Shown here: positions 8,303 through 16,123 of the stretch, piece after piece
Layout of the letters: each line of letters opens with the position of its first letter
Position numbering within the stretch: position 1 is the first letter of the stretch
Notes under the pieces: model-generated
Told to the model about the DNA's origin: nothing
What the model saw: the letters and a program-made list of their open reading frames with translations, nothing else
The model's database searches: none
Program-made: the position numbers and the translations under genes
Source: Arthrobacter_D sp015752045
Lineage (GTDB): Bacteria > Actinomycetota > Actinomycetes > Actinomycetales > Micrococcaceae
DNA length: 64,000 bases
Assembly: GCF_015752045.1 (NCBI RefSeq)
Contig: NZ_JADOUS010000003.1
Coordinates: 124,001-188,000, forward strand
Direction of reading: 5' to 3'

Positions 8303-10122
8303 GCCAGCGCCTCCTCGTCGTCGGGTACGGGGTGGACGGTGCGTCCGAGCTGCGCGATCTCCTCGTCGTCGAGGCTGGCGATGACGTAGCGGTAGTGGTC
8401 GTTGCGGGCGAGCAGTTCGGAGTGCGTGCCGACGTCGGCGATCCGGCCGTCCTGCATCAGCGCCACCCGGTCAGCGAGGGCGACGGTGGACGGCCGGTGG
8501 GCGACGATGAGTGTCGTGGTGGCGCGGAGCATGGCGCGCAGCCCCACCTCGACGCGCTCCTCCGTGGCGACGTCGAGTGCGGACAGGGGATCGTCGAGGA
8601 CCAGGACGGTGGGCTGCGCCGCGATCGCGCGGGCCAGGGCGATGCGCTGGCGCTGGCCCCCGGACAGGCTGAGGCCCTCCTCGCCGATGAGCGTGTCGAG
8701 GCCCTCGGGCAGATCGTAGGCGAACCGGGCCTGCGCGACCTCGAGTGCCTCGGCGAGGACCCGTTCGGCCTCCGCACCCGTGGCGTCGGAGCCCATGAGG
8801 ACGTTGTCGCGGACGGAGTTCGAGAACAGCGTGGTGTCCTCGAAGGCGACCGCCACGAGGGTCCGCAGGTCGCCGAGCGTGAACTCCCGGAGGTCCACGC
8901 CGTCGATCGTGATGCTGCCCGCCGTCACGTCGTGCAGGCGGGGGACCAGCTGCAGGAGCGTGCTCTTGCCGCACCCCGTCACCCCGACCAGGGCCATGGT
9001 CTCGCCGGCGTGCAGGGTCAGGTCGACGCCGTCGACCACATCGCCGGCGTCCTCCTGCGCATCGGGATAGCGGAAGTGGACGGCGTCGAACACGACGTCG
9101 CCCCGGGGCGCCTCGAGGTGCACGGGCACGGCCGGATCGGTGATGGTATTCTCCGACTCCATGACCTCGTAGTGCCTGTCGATCGCCGTCTTCGCCGTGA
9201 AGGTCATGGCGAGCAGCGGGCCGATGAACTCGACGGGTCCCGCCACGGCGGCGGCGGTCGCGAAGAAGGCCACGAGGGCGCCGATGCTGACGTCGCCGTT
9301 CGCGGCCAGCATCACCCCCACGACGAGGGACGCGCCGAGCGCGAGTTCGGGCAGCAGCGTGACGATCATCGAGAAGTTCGCGAGGGACTTCGCCTTGTAG
9401 ATCTCGGTCCGGCGGAGCTCCTCGGCCTGCTCCTCGAAATCCTCGAGGGCCTCGCCGCTGCGGCCGAACGCCTTCAGGACCCGGATGCCGTGGACCGATT
9501 CCTCGACCGTCGTCGCGAGGTCGCCGGCCTGGTCCTGGCTCTTGCGGGACACCCGGCTGTAGGAGGTCCGGAAGCGGTAGCCGTAGACCATCAGCGGCAC
9601 GGCGGCCGCGAGGAAGATCAGGGCCAGGACCCAGCTCATGAAGAACATGATGACGACGCCGATCACCACGGTCAGCGAGGTCACGACCAGCATGATGAGC
9701 CCGAACGCCATCCACCGCCGCATCAGGTTGAGGTCGCTCATGGCGCGGGAGAGGAGCTGTCCGCTGCCCCAGCGGTCGTGGAACTCGACGGTCAGGTTCT
9801 GCAGGTGGCGGTAGAAGGACGTGCGCATGGCCGTCTCGACCGTCGTCGCCGGCGTGATGACGAACTGGCGTCGCAGCGCCACGAACGTGGCCTCGAGGAC
9901 GCCGAGGAGCAGGACGACGCCGGACGCGATCCAGACCGTGCGGGCGGACCCGCCCTCGGCCAGGGCGTCGTTGATGAGCACGCGGAGCACCTGGGGGATC
10001 GCCAGGGCCATGAGGCTCGCACCGAGCGCGCAGAGCAGGCCGAGGAGCAGCCGGGGAACGATGGGCTTGACGTGCGGGTACAGGCAGCCGAGCGATTCCC
10101 ACAGCGTGTTCTGGTTCTTCAT
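8299..10122 (-). CDS. ABC exporter half-transporter with degenerate Walker B
   Basis: 607 residues from ATG 10122. An N-terminal six-helix membrane domain (about 20-310) precedes an NBD with Walker A GVTGCGKST, canonical signature LSGGQRQR and Walker B VLVLDDPLSALD. The catalytic Glu after the Walker B Asp is replaced by Asp, the usual mark of the inactive-site subunit in heterodimeric exporters of the TM287/288 and BmrCD kind. First gene of a two-gene operon; the partner begins in an ATGA overlap. The region 10123-10234 must carry its promoter. No regulator is adjacent, and the substrate cannot be read from sequence. Confidence 0.93.
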   Translation of the reverse strand: MKNQNTLWESLGCLYPHVKPIVPRLLLGLLCALGASLMALAIPQVLRVLINDALAEGGSARTVWIASGVVLLLGVLEATFVALRRQFVITPATTVETAMRTSFYRHLQNLTVEFHDRWGSGQLLSRAMSDLNLMRRWMAFGLIMLVVTSLTVVIGVVIMFFMSWVLALIFLAAAVPLMVYGYRFRTSYSRVSRKSQDQAGDLATTVEESVHGIRVLKAFGRSGEALEDFEEQAEELRRTEIYKAKSLANFSMIVTLLPELALGASLVVGVMLAANGDVSIGALVAFFATAAAVAGPVEFIGPLLAMTFTAKTAIDRHYEVMESENTITDPAVPVHLEAPRGDVVFDAVHFRYPDAQEDAGDVVDGVDLTLHAGETMALVGVTGCGKSTLLQLVPRLHDVTAGSITIDGVDLREFTLGDLRTLVAVAFEDTTLFSNSVRDNVLMGSDATGAEAERVLAEALEVAQARFAYDLPEGLDTLIGEEGLSLSGGQRQRIALARAIAAQPTVLVLDDPLSALDVATEERVEVGLRAMLRATTTLIVAHRPSTVALADRVALMQDGRIADVGTHSELLARNDHYRYVIASLDDEEIAQLGRTVHPVPDDEEALA

Positions 10123-10234
10123 GCCGACTCTTCGGTGATCGATGGTTGTTGGTGTCCCTCAGCAACGATCCTAAGCCACGGGGACTGTAACGTCGGTCAC
10201 AGCCGCGGGGCGTGAAGAAGCAGGCAGGTGCCGG

Positions 10235-11182
10235 CTAGTTCCCGCCCCCGGGGGTGAGCGTCAGGAGCACCGCTTCGGGCCGGCAGGCGAACCTGATCGG
10301 CGCGAAGCGTGACGTCCCGATGCCCGCCGAGACGTTGAGCGGGACGGACCGCCCGCCCGACTCCCACTGCGTCAGCCCCCGCGCCCGCCAGGTCGGCAGG
10401 TCGCAGTTGCTGAGGAGTGCACCGTAGCCCGGGATGCAGACCTGGCCGCCGTGCGTGTGACCCGCGAGGATGAGCTCTGCGCCGCCGGCCGTGAAGTAGT
10501 CGAGGACGCGCTGGTACGGTGCATGGGCCACGGCCACCCTGATGTGCGGCGCCTGCGCCGAGGTGCTGCTCCCGGACGGGTAGGGCACGTACCGATCGCG
10601 GTTGAGGTGCGGATCGTCCACGCCGGTGAAGTCGATGCGCATGCCCTTGAAGCCGACCGACTGGGACCGGTTGGTCAGGTCCACCCATCCGGCCGCGCCG
10701 AACGCGCTGAACATGTCAGCCCAGGGCAGATCCTGCGGGACGGACTCCTTGGGTGCGATCGAGGGACCGGCGAAGTAGCGCAGCGGATTCTTGAGCATCG
10801 GGGCGTAATAGTCGTTGGAGCCCGGGACGAAGACGCCGGGCACCGTCAGCAGCGGTTCGAGCGCGTCGAGGAGGGGCCCCAGGGCCTTCCGGTGGCTGAG
10901 GTTGTCACCGGTGTTGACCACGAGATCCGGTTTCAGGCTCGCCAGGCTGTGCAGCCAGTCGGCCTTCGACATCTGGCCGGGCACCATGTGGATGTCCGAG
11001 AGGTGCAGGACCCGCAGGGGAGCGGCGCCCTGCGGGAGGATGGGGAGGGTCTCCTCCCTCACCTCGTAGAGCGTGCGCTCGACAGTCGAAGCGTAGGCGA
11101 GGGTTGCGGCCGCGGCGGTCAGGGTGAGCCCTGCCGCCCAGCCGAGCGGTGCCCCGCTCCGGGATGTCTGAGTCGATGTCAC
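10235..11182 (-). CDS. Membrane-anchored metallophosphoesterase
   Basis: 315 residues from GTG 11182; GGAGGA at 11193-11198 gives a usable ribosome site. An ATG at 11200 would overlap the upstream gene by 17 bases and is less likely. One hydrophobic anchor lies near residues 10-32 (GWAAGLTLTAAAATLAYAS). The calcineurin-like fold is clear: LSDIHM, NTGDN, GSNDYY (the usual GNHD becomes GSND), VAHAP and GHTHGG. It probably acts outside the cytoplasmic membrane. The gene starts one base after the stop of the penicillin-binding protein, and in actinobacteria this pair is commonly linked (ponA2-Rv3683 in M. tuberculosis from memory), suggesting a cell-envelope role such as lipid pyrophosphate or UDP-sugar turnover. 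The substrate is inferred only. Confidence 0.88.
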   Translation of the reverse strand: MTSTQTSRSGAPLGWAAGLTLTAAAATLAYASTVERTLYEVREETLPILPQGAAPLRVLHLSDIHMVPGQMSKADWLHSLASLKPDLVVNTGDNLSHRKALGPLLDALEPLLTVPGVFVPGSNDYYAPMLKNPLRYFAGPSIAPKESVPQDLPWADMFSAFGAAGWVDLTNRSQSVGFKGMRIDFTGVDDPHLNRDRYVPYPSGSSTSAQAPHIRVAVAHAPYQRVLDYFTAGGAELILAGHTHGGQVCIPGYGALLSNCDLPTWRARGLTQWESGGRSVPLNVSAGIGTSRFAPIRFACRPEAVLLTLTPGGGN

Positions 11183-11183
11183 G

Positions 11184-13454
11184 CTAGCCGTTTCCTCCAT
11201 TGGTGCCGTTGCCGTTGTTGCCGGTCGTTCCTCCAGTGGTACCACCGGTGGAGCCACCCGTGCCAGTTCCCCGGTTGTTCGTGCCCGGCGTGGTGCCGCG
11301 CTGCGAGCCGTTGATGATGCGGGCAGGAGGATCCACGAAGGGCTTCCCGACGTGCAGACCCGGGATCTGCTGCATGAACCGCGCCCAGGAGGGGCCGGCG
11401 ATGAGCGAACCGTCGATCTCCGGGTAGGTGCGCCCGCCGATCTGGAGGCCGCTGAGGGACGTGTTGCCGGCCTTCCAGTTGCCGATCCAGCTCGCGGTCG
11501 CCATGCCCGAGTTGTACCCCATGAACCAGGTCTGCGAGCGCTGGTCATTGGTGCCCGTCTTGCCGGCCATCGGGATGTCCCCGAACTCGAGGAGCTGGCC
11601 GGAACCGGACTCGATGACTTCCTGCGTCGCGTAGTTCACGCCCTGCGCGGTCTCCTTCGGCACGGCCTGCTTGCAGTCGATCGGGGCGACGGGGTAGCTC
11701 GTGCCGTCCGCGGCGGTCACCTCGGTGAGGGCGCGGGGCTGGCACACATTGCCCTCGGCCGCGAACCCGGCGAACGCCGTCGCCATGGACAGCGGGGCCA
11801 CGTCCTGGACTCCACCGATCAGGCCCGGCGCGAGGACGTCGAGCTTCTCCGGCTCACCGCTCGCGCTCTTGCCGTTGTGCACGCCCATGTCGAACGCGAT
11901 GTCGAAGATCCTGCACATGTCCAGCTGGCGCGCCGTCTCCATGGTGATGGTGTTGTAGGACTGCGCCAGGCCCCGGAGGACCGTGAAGGTCCCGTAGTTG
12001 GTGTCGCCGTAGTTCTGCGGGGTGTAGCCCTTGCCGTCGTCGCTCAGGACGGTGTACGCGCCGCCGCGCAGGCAGCTCGCCGGCCATTTGTCGCCCTCGG
12101 GGTAGGTGCGCTTCCGGCCGTCGATGGGGGTGTTCAGGGAGCGGCCGGAGTCCACCCAGGCGGCCACCGTGAACGGCTTGAACGTCGACCCGGGCTGGAA
12201 ACCGCCCACGCCGCCGAGGCTCTTGGTGGGATCCCCGCCCTGATACTGGTCCACGCTGAAGTTCAGCACCGAGTCGCCGGCGGCCTCACCCGGCAGGTAC
12301 CGGGTGTTCTGCGCCATGGAGAGGATGTTGCCCGTCCCGGGCTCGAGGCTGGTCATGGAATGACCCACGGCGCCGTCGGTGGTGTCGGGGTCCGCCGTCT
12401 CGTTGACCGCGATCTGCGCGGCCGCCTGGACAGGGGTGTCGAGGGTCGTCTTGATCGTCAGGCCGCTGCGGTACAGCACCTTCTCGCGGTCCTCGACCGT
12501 CTCGCCGTAGGCGGGATCGTTGAGGATGAGGTGCGTGACGTAGTCGCAGAAGTAGGGCGCCTGGGCGGCTCCGACGCAGCCGCTGTACATCGGCGTGATG
12601 TTCAGGCCGAGATCCGTGGCGATGGCGGCGTCGTGCTCCTCCTGCGTGATCTTGTCGCGGGTGAGCATGGCGTCGATGACGATGTTGCGGCGCTGCAGTG
12701 CGCCTTCGGGGTTCGACTCGGGACTGTAGGCGCTCGGGCCGTTGACGAGCCCGGCCAGCAGCGCGCTCTGCTGGATGTTGAGATCCTTCGCGTCGACGCT
12801 GAAGAAGTACTTCGACGCGGCCTGCACGCCGTAGGTGGTGCCGCTGAACGGGACGATGTTGAGGTAGCCCTCGAGGATCTCCTCCTTCGAGAGCTCCTTC
12901 TCGACGGCGATGGCGAGCTTCATCTCGCGGAGCTTGTCGCCGACGGTCTTGCCGCCGCCGCTCAGGGTGACCGTTCCGCCGTTCTGCCGTGCGGAGTCGA
13001 TCAGCACGTTGTTGACGAACTGCTGCGTGATGGTGGATGCTCCGCGGCTCGTGCCGCTGGACACGTTGCTGGCGATCGCACCGAGGATGCCCTCGAGGTC
13101 GACGCCGCCGTGGTTGTAGTAGCGGTAGTCCTCGATGGAGATCAGGGCGTCCTGCATGGTCGGCGAGACCTGGTCGAGCGTCACGGGCTGCCGGTTCTCC
13201 TCGAACAGCGTCGCGATGAGCGCCCCGTCCGCGGCCTCGATCCTGGTCGGCTGCGCCAGCGCCTCGCGTTCCAGCTCGGCGGGCAGCTCCTCGAAGAACT
13301 CGATCGACGCGGAGGCCCCCGTTCCGGCGGCGGCAGCCACGGGCACGAGGAGACCTGCGGCGAGCACGCCGGCAAGGCAGCTGATTCCGAGGAATGCGAT
13401 GATCTTGCCGAGAGTGGTCGCCGTGTCGAACAGGGGTGATTTGCGAGCAGCCAT
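11184..13454 (-). CDS. Class A penicillin-binding protein (transglycosylase/transpeptidase)
   Basis: 756 residues from ATG 13454. A short cytoplasmic N-terminus precedes one transmembrane helix (about 15-43). The GT51 glycosyltransferase domain follows, with SIEDYRYYNHGGVD (catalytic Glu), GASTITQQFV and EGYLNIVPFSGTTYGV. The transpeptidase domain has Ser423 in STFK, a SYN triad within QSYNTIT and KTG within AGKTGTND. The C-terminus is a low-complexity Gly/Thr/Asn tail (GTGGSTGGTTGG). There is no PASTA repeat, which differs from mycobacterial PonA2. It polymerises and cross-links peptidoglycan outside the membrane. First gene of a two-gene unit with the metallophosphoesterase; divergent from the DUF4177 gene with only 35 bp between. 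Confidence 0.95.
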   Translation of the reverse strand: MAARKSPLFDTATTLGKIIAFLGISCLAGVLAAGLLVPVAAAAGTGASASIEFFEELPAELEREALAQPTRIEAADGALIATLFEENRQPVTLDQVSPTMQDALISIEDYRYYNHGGVDLEGILGAIASNVSSGTSRGASTITQQFVNNVLIDSARQNGGTVTLSGGGKTVGDKLREMKLAIAVEKELSKEEILEGYLNIVPFSGTTYGVQAASKYFFSVDAKDLNIQQSALLAGLVNGPSAYSPESNPEGALQRRNIVIDAMLTRDKITQEEHDAAIATDLGLNITPMYSGCVGAAQAPYFCDYVTHLILNDPAYGETVEDREKVLYRSGLTIKTTLDTPVQAAAQIAVNETADPDTTDGAVGHSMTSLEPGTGNILSMAQNTRYLPGEAAGDSVLNFSVDQYQGGDPTKSLGGVGGFQPGSTFKPFTVAAWVDSGRSLNTPIDGRKRTYPEGDKWPASCLRGGAYTVLSDDGKGYTPQNYGDTNYGTFTVLRGLAQSYNTITMETARQLDMCRIFDIAFDMGVHNGKSASGEPEKLDVLAPGLIGGVQDVAPLSMATAFAGFAAEGNVCQPRALTEVTAADGTSYPVAPIDCKQAVPKETAQGVNYATQEVIESGSGQLLEFGDIPMAGKTGTNDQRSQTWFMGYNSGMATASWIGNWKAGNTSLSGLQIGGRTYPEIDGSLIAGPSWARFMQQIPGLHVGKPFVDPPARIINGSQRGTTPGTNNRGTGTGGSTGGTTGGTTGNNGNGTNGGNG

Positions 13455-13477
13455 TATTCCAGTTTACAAGCACGCGC

Positions 13478-13490
13478 TAGGCTTTCCCCA
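13478..13490 (+). promoter_or_regulatory. -10 element for leaderless DUF4177 gene
   Basis: TAGGCT at 13478-13483 lies six bases before the ATG at 13490, and there is no Shine-Dalgarno. The transcript should start at the ATG. The divergent penicillin-binding gene starts only 35 bp away, so the two promoters must overlap the opposite gene starts. Confidence 0.55.
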
Positions 13491-13645
13491 TGACGAAATG
13501 GGAGTACTCCACGATTCCGCTCATCATCCACGCGACGAAGCAGATCCTCGATCAGTGGGGCGACGACGGATGGGAGCTCGTGCAGGTGGTTCCCGGGCCG
13601 GACGGCAACGGCCTCGTCGCCTACCTCAAGAGGGAGAAGAGCTAG
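13490..13645 (+). CDS. DUF4177-family small protein
   Basis: 51 residues, beginning MTKWEYSTIPL and containing GDDGWELVQV and VAYLKREKS. The WEY...WG.DGWELV pattern is that of DUF4177, a small beta-rich family of unknown function. In M. tuberculosis the equivalent (Rv3678A, from memory) also precedes a RidA protein. The stop is two bases before the ridA GTG, so the genes are cotranscribed. Probably leaderless. Confidence 0.85.
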   Translation: MTKWEYSTIPLIIHATKQILDQWGDDGWELVQVVPGPDGNGLVAYLKREKS

Positions 13646-13647
13646 CA

Positions 13648-14130
13648 GTGACCGCAGGGAATCCCGTGATCTCGCGGGCCGAGGCACGCCTCGCCGACCT
13701 CGGGATCACTCTGCCCGCCGTCGTCCCGCCGGTCGCCTCGTACGTCCCCGCCGTCGTGAGCGGCAACCACGTCTACACCTCGGGACAGCTGCCCTTCATT
13801 GACGGCAAACTCCCAGCTTCGGGCAAGGTCGGAGCGGGTGTCGATGCTGCGACCGCGACGGGTCTCGCCGCGACCTGCGCCGTGAACGCGCTCGCAGCGA
13901 TCAAGGACCGGATCGGTGACCTCGACCGCATCACACGGATCGTGAAGGTCGTGGGGTTCGTCGCCTCGGATCCCTCGTTCACCGGCCAGCCCGGTGTGAT
14001 CAACGGTGCCTCGGACCTCCTCGGTACCGTCCTCGGCGATGCCGGCGTCCATGCCCGCTCCGCCGTCGGCGTCGCCGTCCTCCCTCTCGACTCGCCCGTC
14101 GAGGTCGAGATCATCGCGGAGTTCATCTAG
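13648..14130 (+). CDS. RidA/YjgF-family protein
   Basis: 160 residues from GTG 13648. Matches the RidA (YjgF/YER057c/UK114) fold: VVSGNHVYTSGQLPF, AATCAVNALAAIKDRIGDLD, IVKVVGFVASDPSF, and HARSAVGVAVLPLDSPVEVEI. The conserved Arg (HARSAVG) expected to bind the substrate carboxylate is present. Family members hydrolyse reactive enamine/imine intermediates released by PLP enzymes. This longer ~155-residue subgroup is the actinobacterial Rv3678c-like type, so the exact substrate may differ. Cytosolic. It sits between the DUF4177 gene and the Nudix gene in a compact three-gene unit. Confidence 0.9.
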   Translation: MTAGNPVISRAEARLADLGITLPAVVPPVASYVPAVVSGNHVYTSGQLPFIDGKLPASGKVGAGVDAATATGLAATCAVNALAAIKDRIGDLDRITRIVKVVGFVASDPSFTGQPGVINGASDLLGTVLGDAGVHARSAVGVAVLPLDSPVEVEIIAEFI

Positions 14131-14133
14131 GCC

Positions 14134-15048
14134 GTGGACCGTCTCAGCACCAGGCTCTTCCCCGTCCATCCGGACCAGCGTTCGGCGGCACAGAGCTGGA
14201 TCGAACACGGGGAGCGCACACCCCTCAAGGCCCGCCCGGCGTCGTCCGTGGTGCTGCTGCGCGACAGCGCGATCGGCACCGAGACCTACCTCTCCTACCG
14301 CCGGGGGCAGTCCCCGTTGGGTGTCATCGGCTTCCCGGGCGGCAGCATCGAGGAGTCCGACGACGACGAGATCCCCTGGTACGGCCCCACGCCGTCGATG
14401 TGGGCGAAGACGCTCGGCGTCGAGGACCACCGGATAGCGCGGCGGCACGTCCTGTGTGCCATCCGGGAGCTCTTCGAGGAGACCGGCGTGCTGCTGGCCG
14501 GGCCCGACGCGTCGTCGCTGGTCGAGGGCACCCAGGCCAGGGAGTGGATGAAGGCGCGCGAGGCCATCAACGAGGGGGAGTGCCGGTTCACGGACATCCT
14601 CAGCCGCCGCGGCCTCGGCGTCCGGACGGACCTCATCAAGCCGCTCTCGCACTGGGTCACTCCGGACTTCGCCCACCGCCGCTTCGACACCCACTATTTC
14701 GCGGCCGCGCAGCCCGTGAACCAGGAACCGAGCATCCTCGAGAGCAAGGGTGTCTGGGGCGAGTGGCGCTGGGCCGCGCACGAGGTGACCGACCGCGACA
14801 CCACACGGCTCGGCGACGAGGTGGGCCAGCCGAATACCGTGGGCTGCACGCTCAGCGAGCTCGCGGTGCCCGCCGTGGAGATCATCCTCGAGAAGATCGG
14901 CTCCTCGCGGGGCTGCATCGCCTACCTCTCCCACAAGCGCCCGGTGAAGCTGTACCACCCGGAGCTCTCCGAGCGCGACGGCGACCTCATGCTGCAGGTC
15001 GAATGTCCCAAGCTCACGGAGGGCGGGTCGGTTCAGCGCGGGCGCTGA
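14134..15048 (+). CDS. Nudix hydrolase domain protein
   Basis: 304 residues from GTG 14134, three bases after the ridA stop. The N-terminal half carries a Nudix fold with GFPGGSIEESDDDE, then RHVLCAIRELFEETGVLL, which supplies the REuxEExGu core. The spacing between GG and the RELFEETG helix is longer than in the standard Nudix box because of an insertion, as in the NUDT19-like branch. The C-terminal half (HWVTPDFAHRRFDTHYFAAA) also resembles that branch. Eukaryotic NUDT19 hydrolyses CoA esters, but substrate assignment here is only by analogy. No membrane segment; cytosolic. Last gene of the DUF4177-ridA-nudix unit. Confidence 0.82.
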   Translation: MDRLSTRLFPVHPDQRSAAQSWIEHGERTPLKARPASSVVLLRDSAIGTETYLSYRRGQSPLGVIGFPGGSIEESDDDEIPWYGPTPSMWAKTLGVEDHRIARRHVLCAIRELFEETGVLLAGPDASSLVEGTQAREWMKAREAINEGECRFTDILSRRGLGVRTDLIKPLSHWVTPDFAHRRFDTHYFAAAQPVNQEPSILESKGVWGEWRWAAHEVTDRDTTRLGDEVGQPNTVGCTLSELAVPAVEIILEKIGSSRGCIAYLSHKRPVKLYHPELSERDGDLMLQVECPKLTEGGSVQRGR

Positions 15049-15098
15049 CGCCGTCGTCCCGGGCTTCGCCCGCCTTCTGCCCTCCCCGTTCGGCTCGT

Positions 15099-15167
15099 TG
15101 CGCACCTGTGGTGGGTGTCGCGTTGGGAACTAGGGACAGCCAGCCCAGCACCCACCACACCTGCGCA
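15099..15167. repeat. Imperfect inverted repeat between convergent genes
   Basis: The arms 15099-15117 and 15149-15167 match at 17 of 19 positions around a 31-base loop. Weaker complementarity extends outward (CCTCCC at 15081 against GGGAGG near 15177). It lies between the Nudix gene and the convergent crp gene, so it could be a two-way terminator. Its low-stability centre and long loop also suit a small palindromic repeat element. No poly-T follows. Confidence 0.6.
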
Positions 15168-15214
15168 CTCGGACGAGGGAGGAGTCCCACCCGGCGCCGA
15201 ATGGACGCCGACGG

Positions 15215-15892
15215 TCAGCGGCTACGCTGTCGCAGACGCTGGATGTCGAGGATGACGACGGCGCGCGCCTCGAGGCGGAGCCATCCGCGCTGGACGAACT
15301 CGGCCAGGGCCTTGTTGACGGTCTCGCGGGAAGCACCCACGAGCTGCGCCAGTTCCTCCTGCGTGAGTTCGTGCGCCACGAGGACGCCGTCGGTCGCAGG
15401 CCGGCCGAACCGGTCCGCGAGATCGAGCAGGGCCTTCGCCACGCGACCCGGGACGTCCGAGAACACGAGGTCGGCCAGCGACTCGTTGGTACGGCGGAGG
15501 CGGCGGGCCAGGGCCTGCAGGAGCTGGGCCGAGACCTCGGGCCGGGTCTCGAGCAGCGTGCGCAGGTCCTCGTTCTTCAGGCCGGCCAGGCGCGTCTCGG
15601 ACACGGCGGTCGCGGTCGCGGTGCGGGGGCTCGGATCGAAGAGGGCCATCTCGCCGAACAGCTCCCCGGGGCCGAGGATCGCGAGGAGGTTCTCCCGGCC
15701 GTCCTGGGCCGTGCGTCCGAGCTTGATCTTGCCGGAGACGATGAAGTAGAGCTGATCGCCCTGGTCGCCCTCGCGGAAGACCGACGACCCGCGGGGCAGA
15801 TCGACCTCGATCAGCTCGTCCGTGAGCGCGGCGAAGACGTCGTCTCCCAGTGATGCGAAGAGGGGTGCCCGGCGCAGTACCTCGATGTCCAT
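15215..15892 (-). CDS. crp: CRP/FNR-family cAMP-responsive regulator (GlxR/Crp type)
   Basis: 225 residues from ATG 15892, with AGGAG six to seven bases upstream. The N-terminal cyclic-nucleotide domain shows GDQLYFIVSGKIKLG, then GPGELFGEMALFDPSPRTATATA, containing the Glu and Arg-Thr pair that bind cAMP. Next come a long dimer helix (QLLQALARRLRRTNESLADLVF) and a winged HTH with LTQEELAQLVGASRETVNKALAEF. Over the last 120 residues it closely follows M. tuberculosis Crp (Rv3676, from memory), and SDVPGRVAKALLDLA is diagnostic of this actinobacterial clade. It is probably a global regulator of carbon and energy metabolism; acsA and the dpp genes in this window are plausible targets. Divergent from marP. 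Confidence 0.95.
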   Translation of the reverse strand: MDIEVLRRAPLFASLGDDVFAALTDELIEVDLPRGSSVFREGDQGDQLYFIVSGKIKLGRTAQDGRENLLAILGPGELFGEMALFDPSPRTATATAVSETRLAGLKNEDLRTLLETRPEVSAQLLQALARRLRRTNESLADLVFSDVPGRVAKALLDLADRFGRPATDGVLVAHELTQEELAQLVGASRETVNKALAEFVQRGWLRLEARAVVILDIQRLRQRSR

Positions 15893-16058
15893 TAATTCTC
15901 CTGATGCGTCTGTAGTGCGTCGTCCCGCAGCGGTCCCCGCTGTCTTCTCCTGTCCCATCTTGCCGTACCCGAGCGGATGTGACGACTGATACACGCCTCC
16001 GCCGCGCGTATTGCGGGCCAGGAGGGCGCATTCCCACCCTTCTCCCACCCTTCGCCGC

Positions 16059-16072
16059 TAGAATCGCTCGCA
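16059..16072 (+). promoter_or_regulatory. -10 element upstream of marP
   Basis: TAGAAT at 16059-16064 fits a strong -10. It would start a transcript near 16072, giving either a leaderless GTG at 16073 or, preferred here, a roughly 50-base leader to GTG 16124. Confidence 0.5.
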
Positions 16073-16123
16073 GTGCCGGGACCTGCGCAGCCGTCCCGTG
16101 TCCATAGCCAGGGGAGAATGTAC

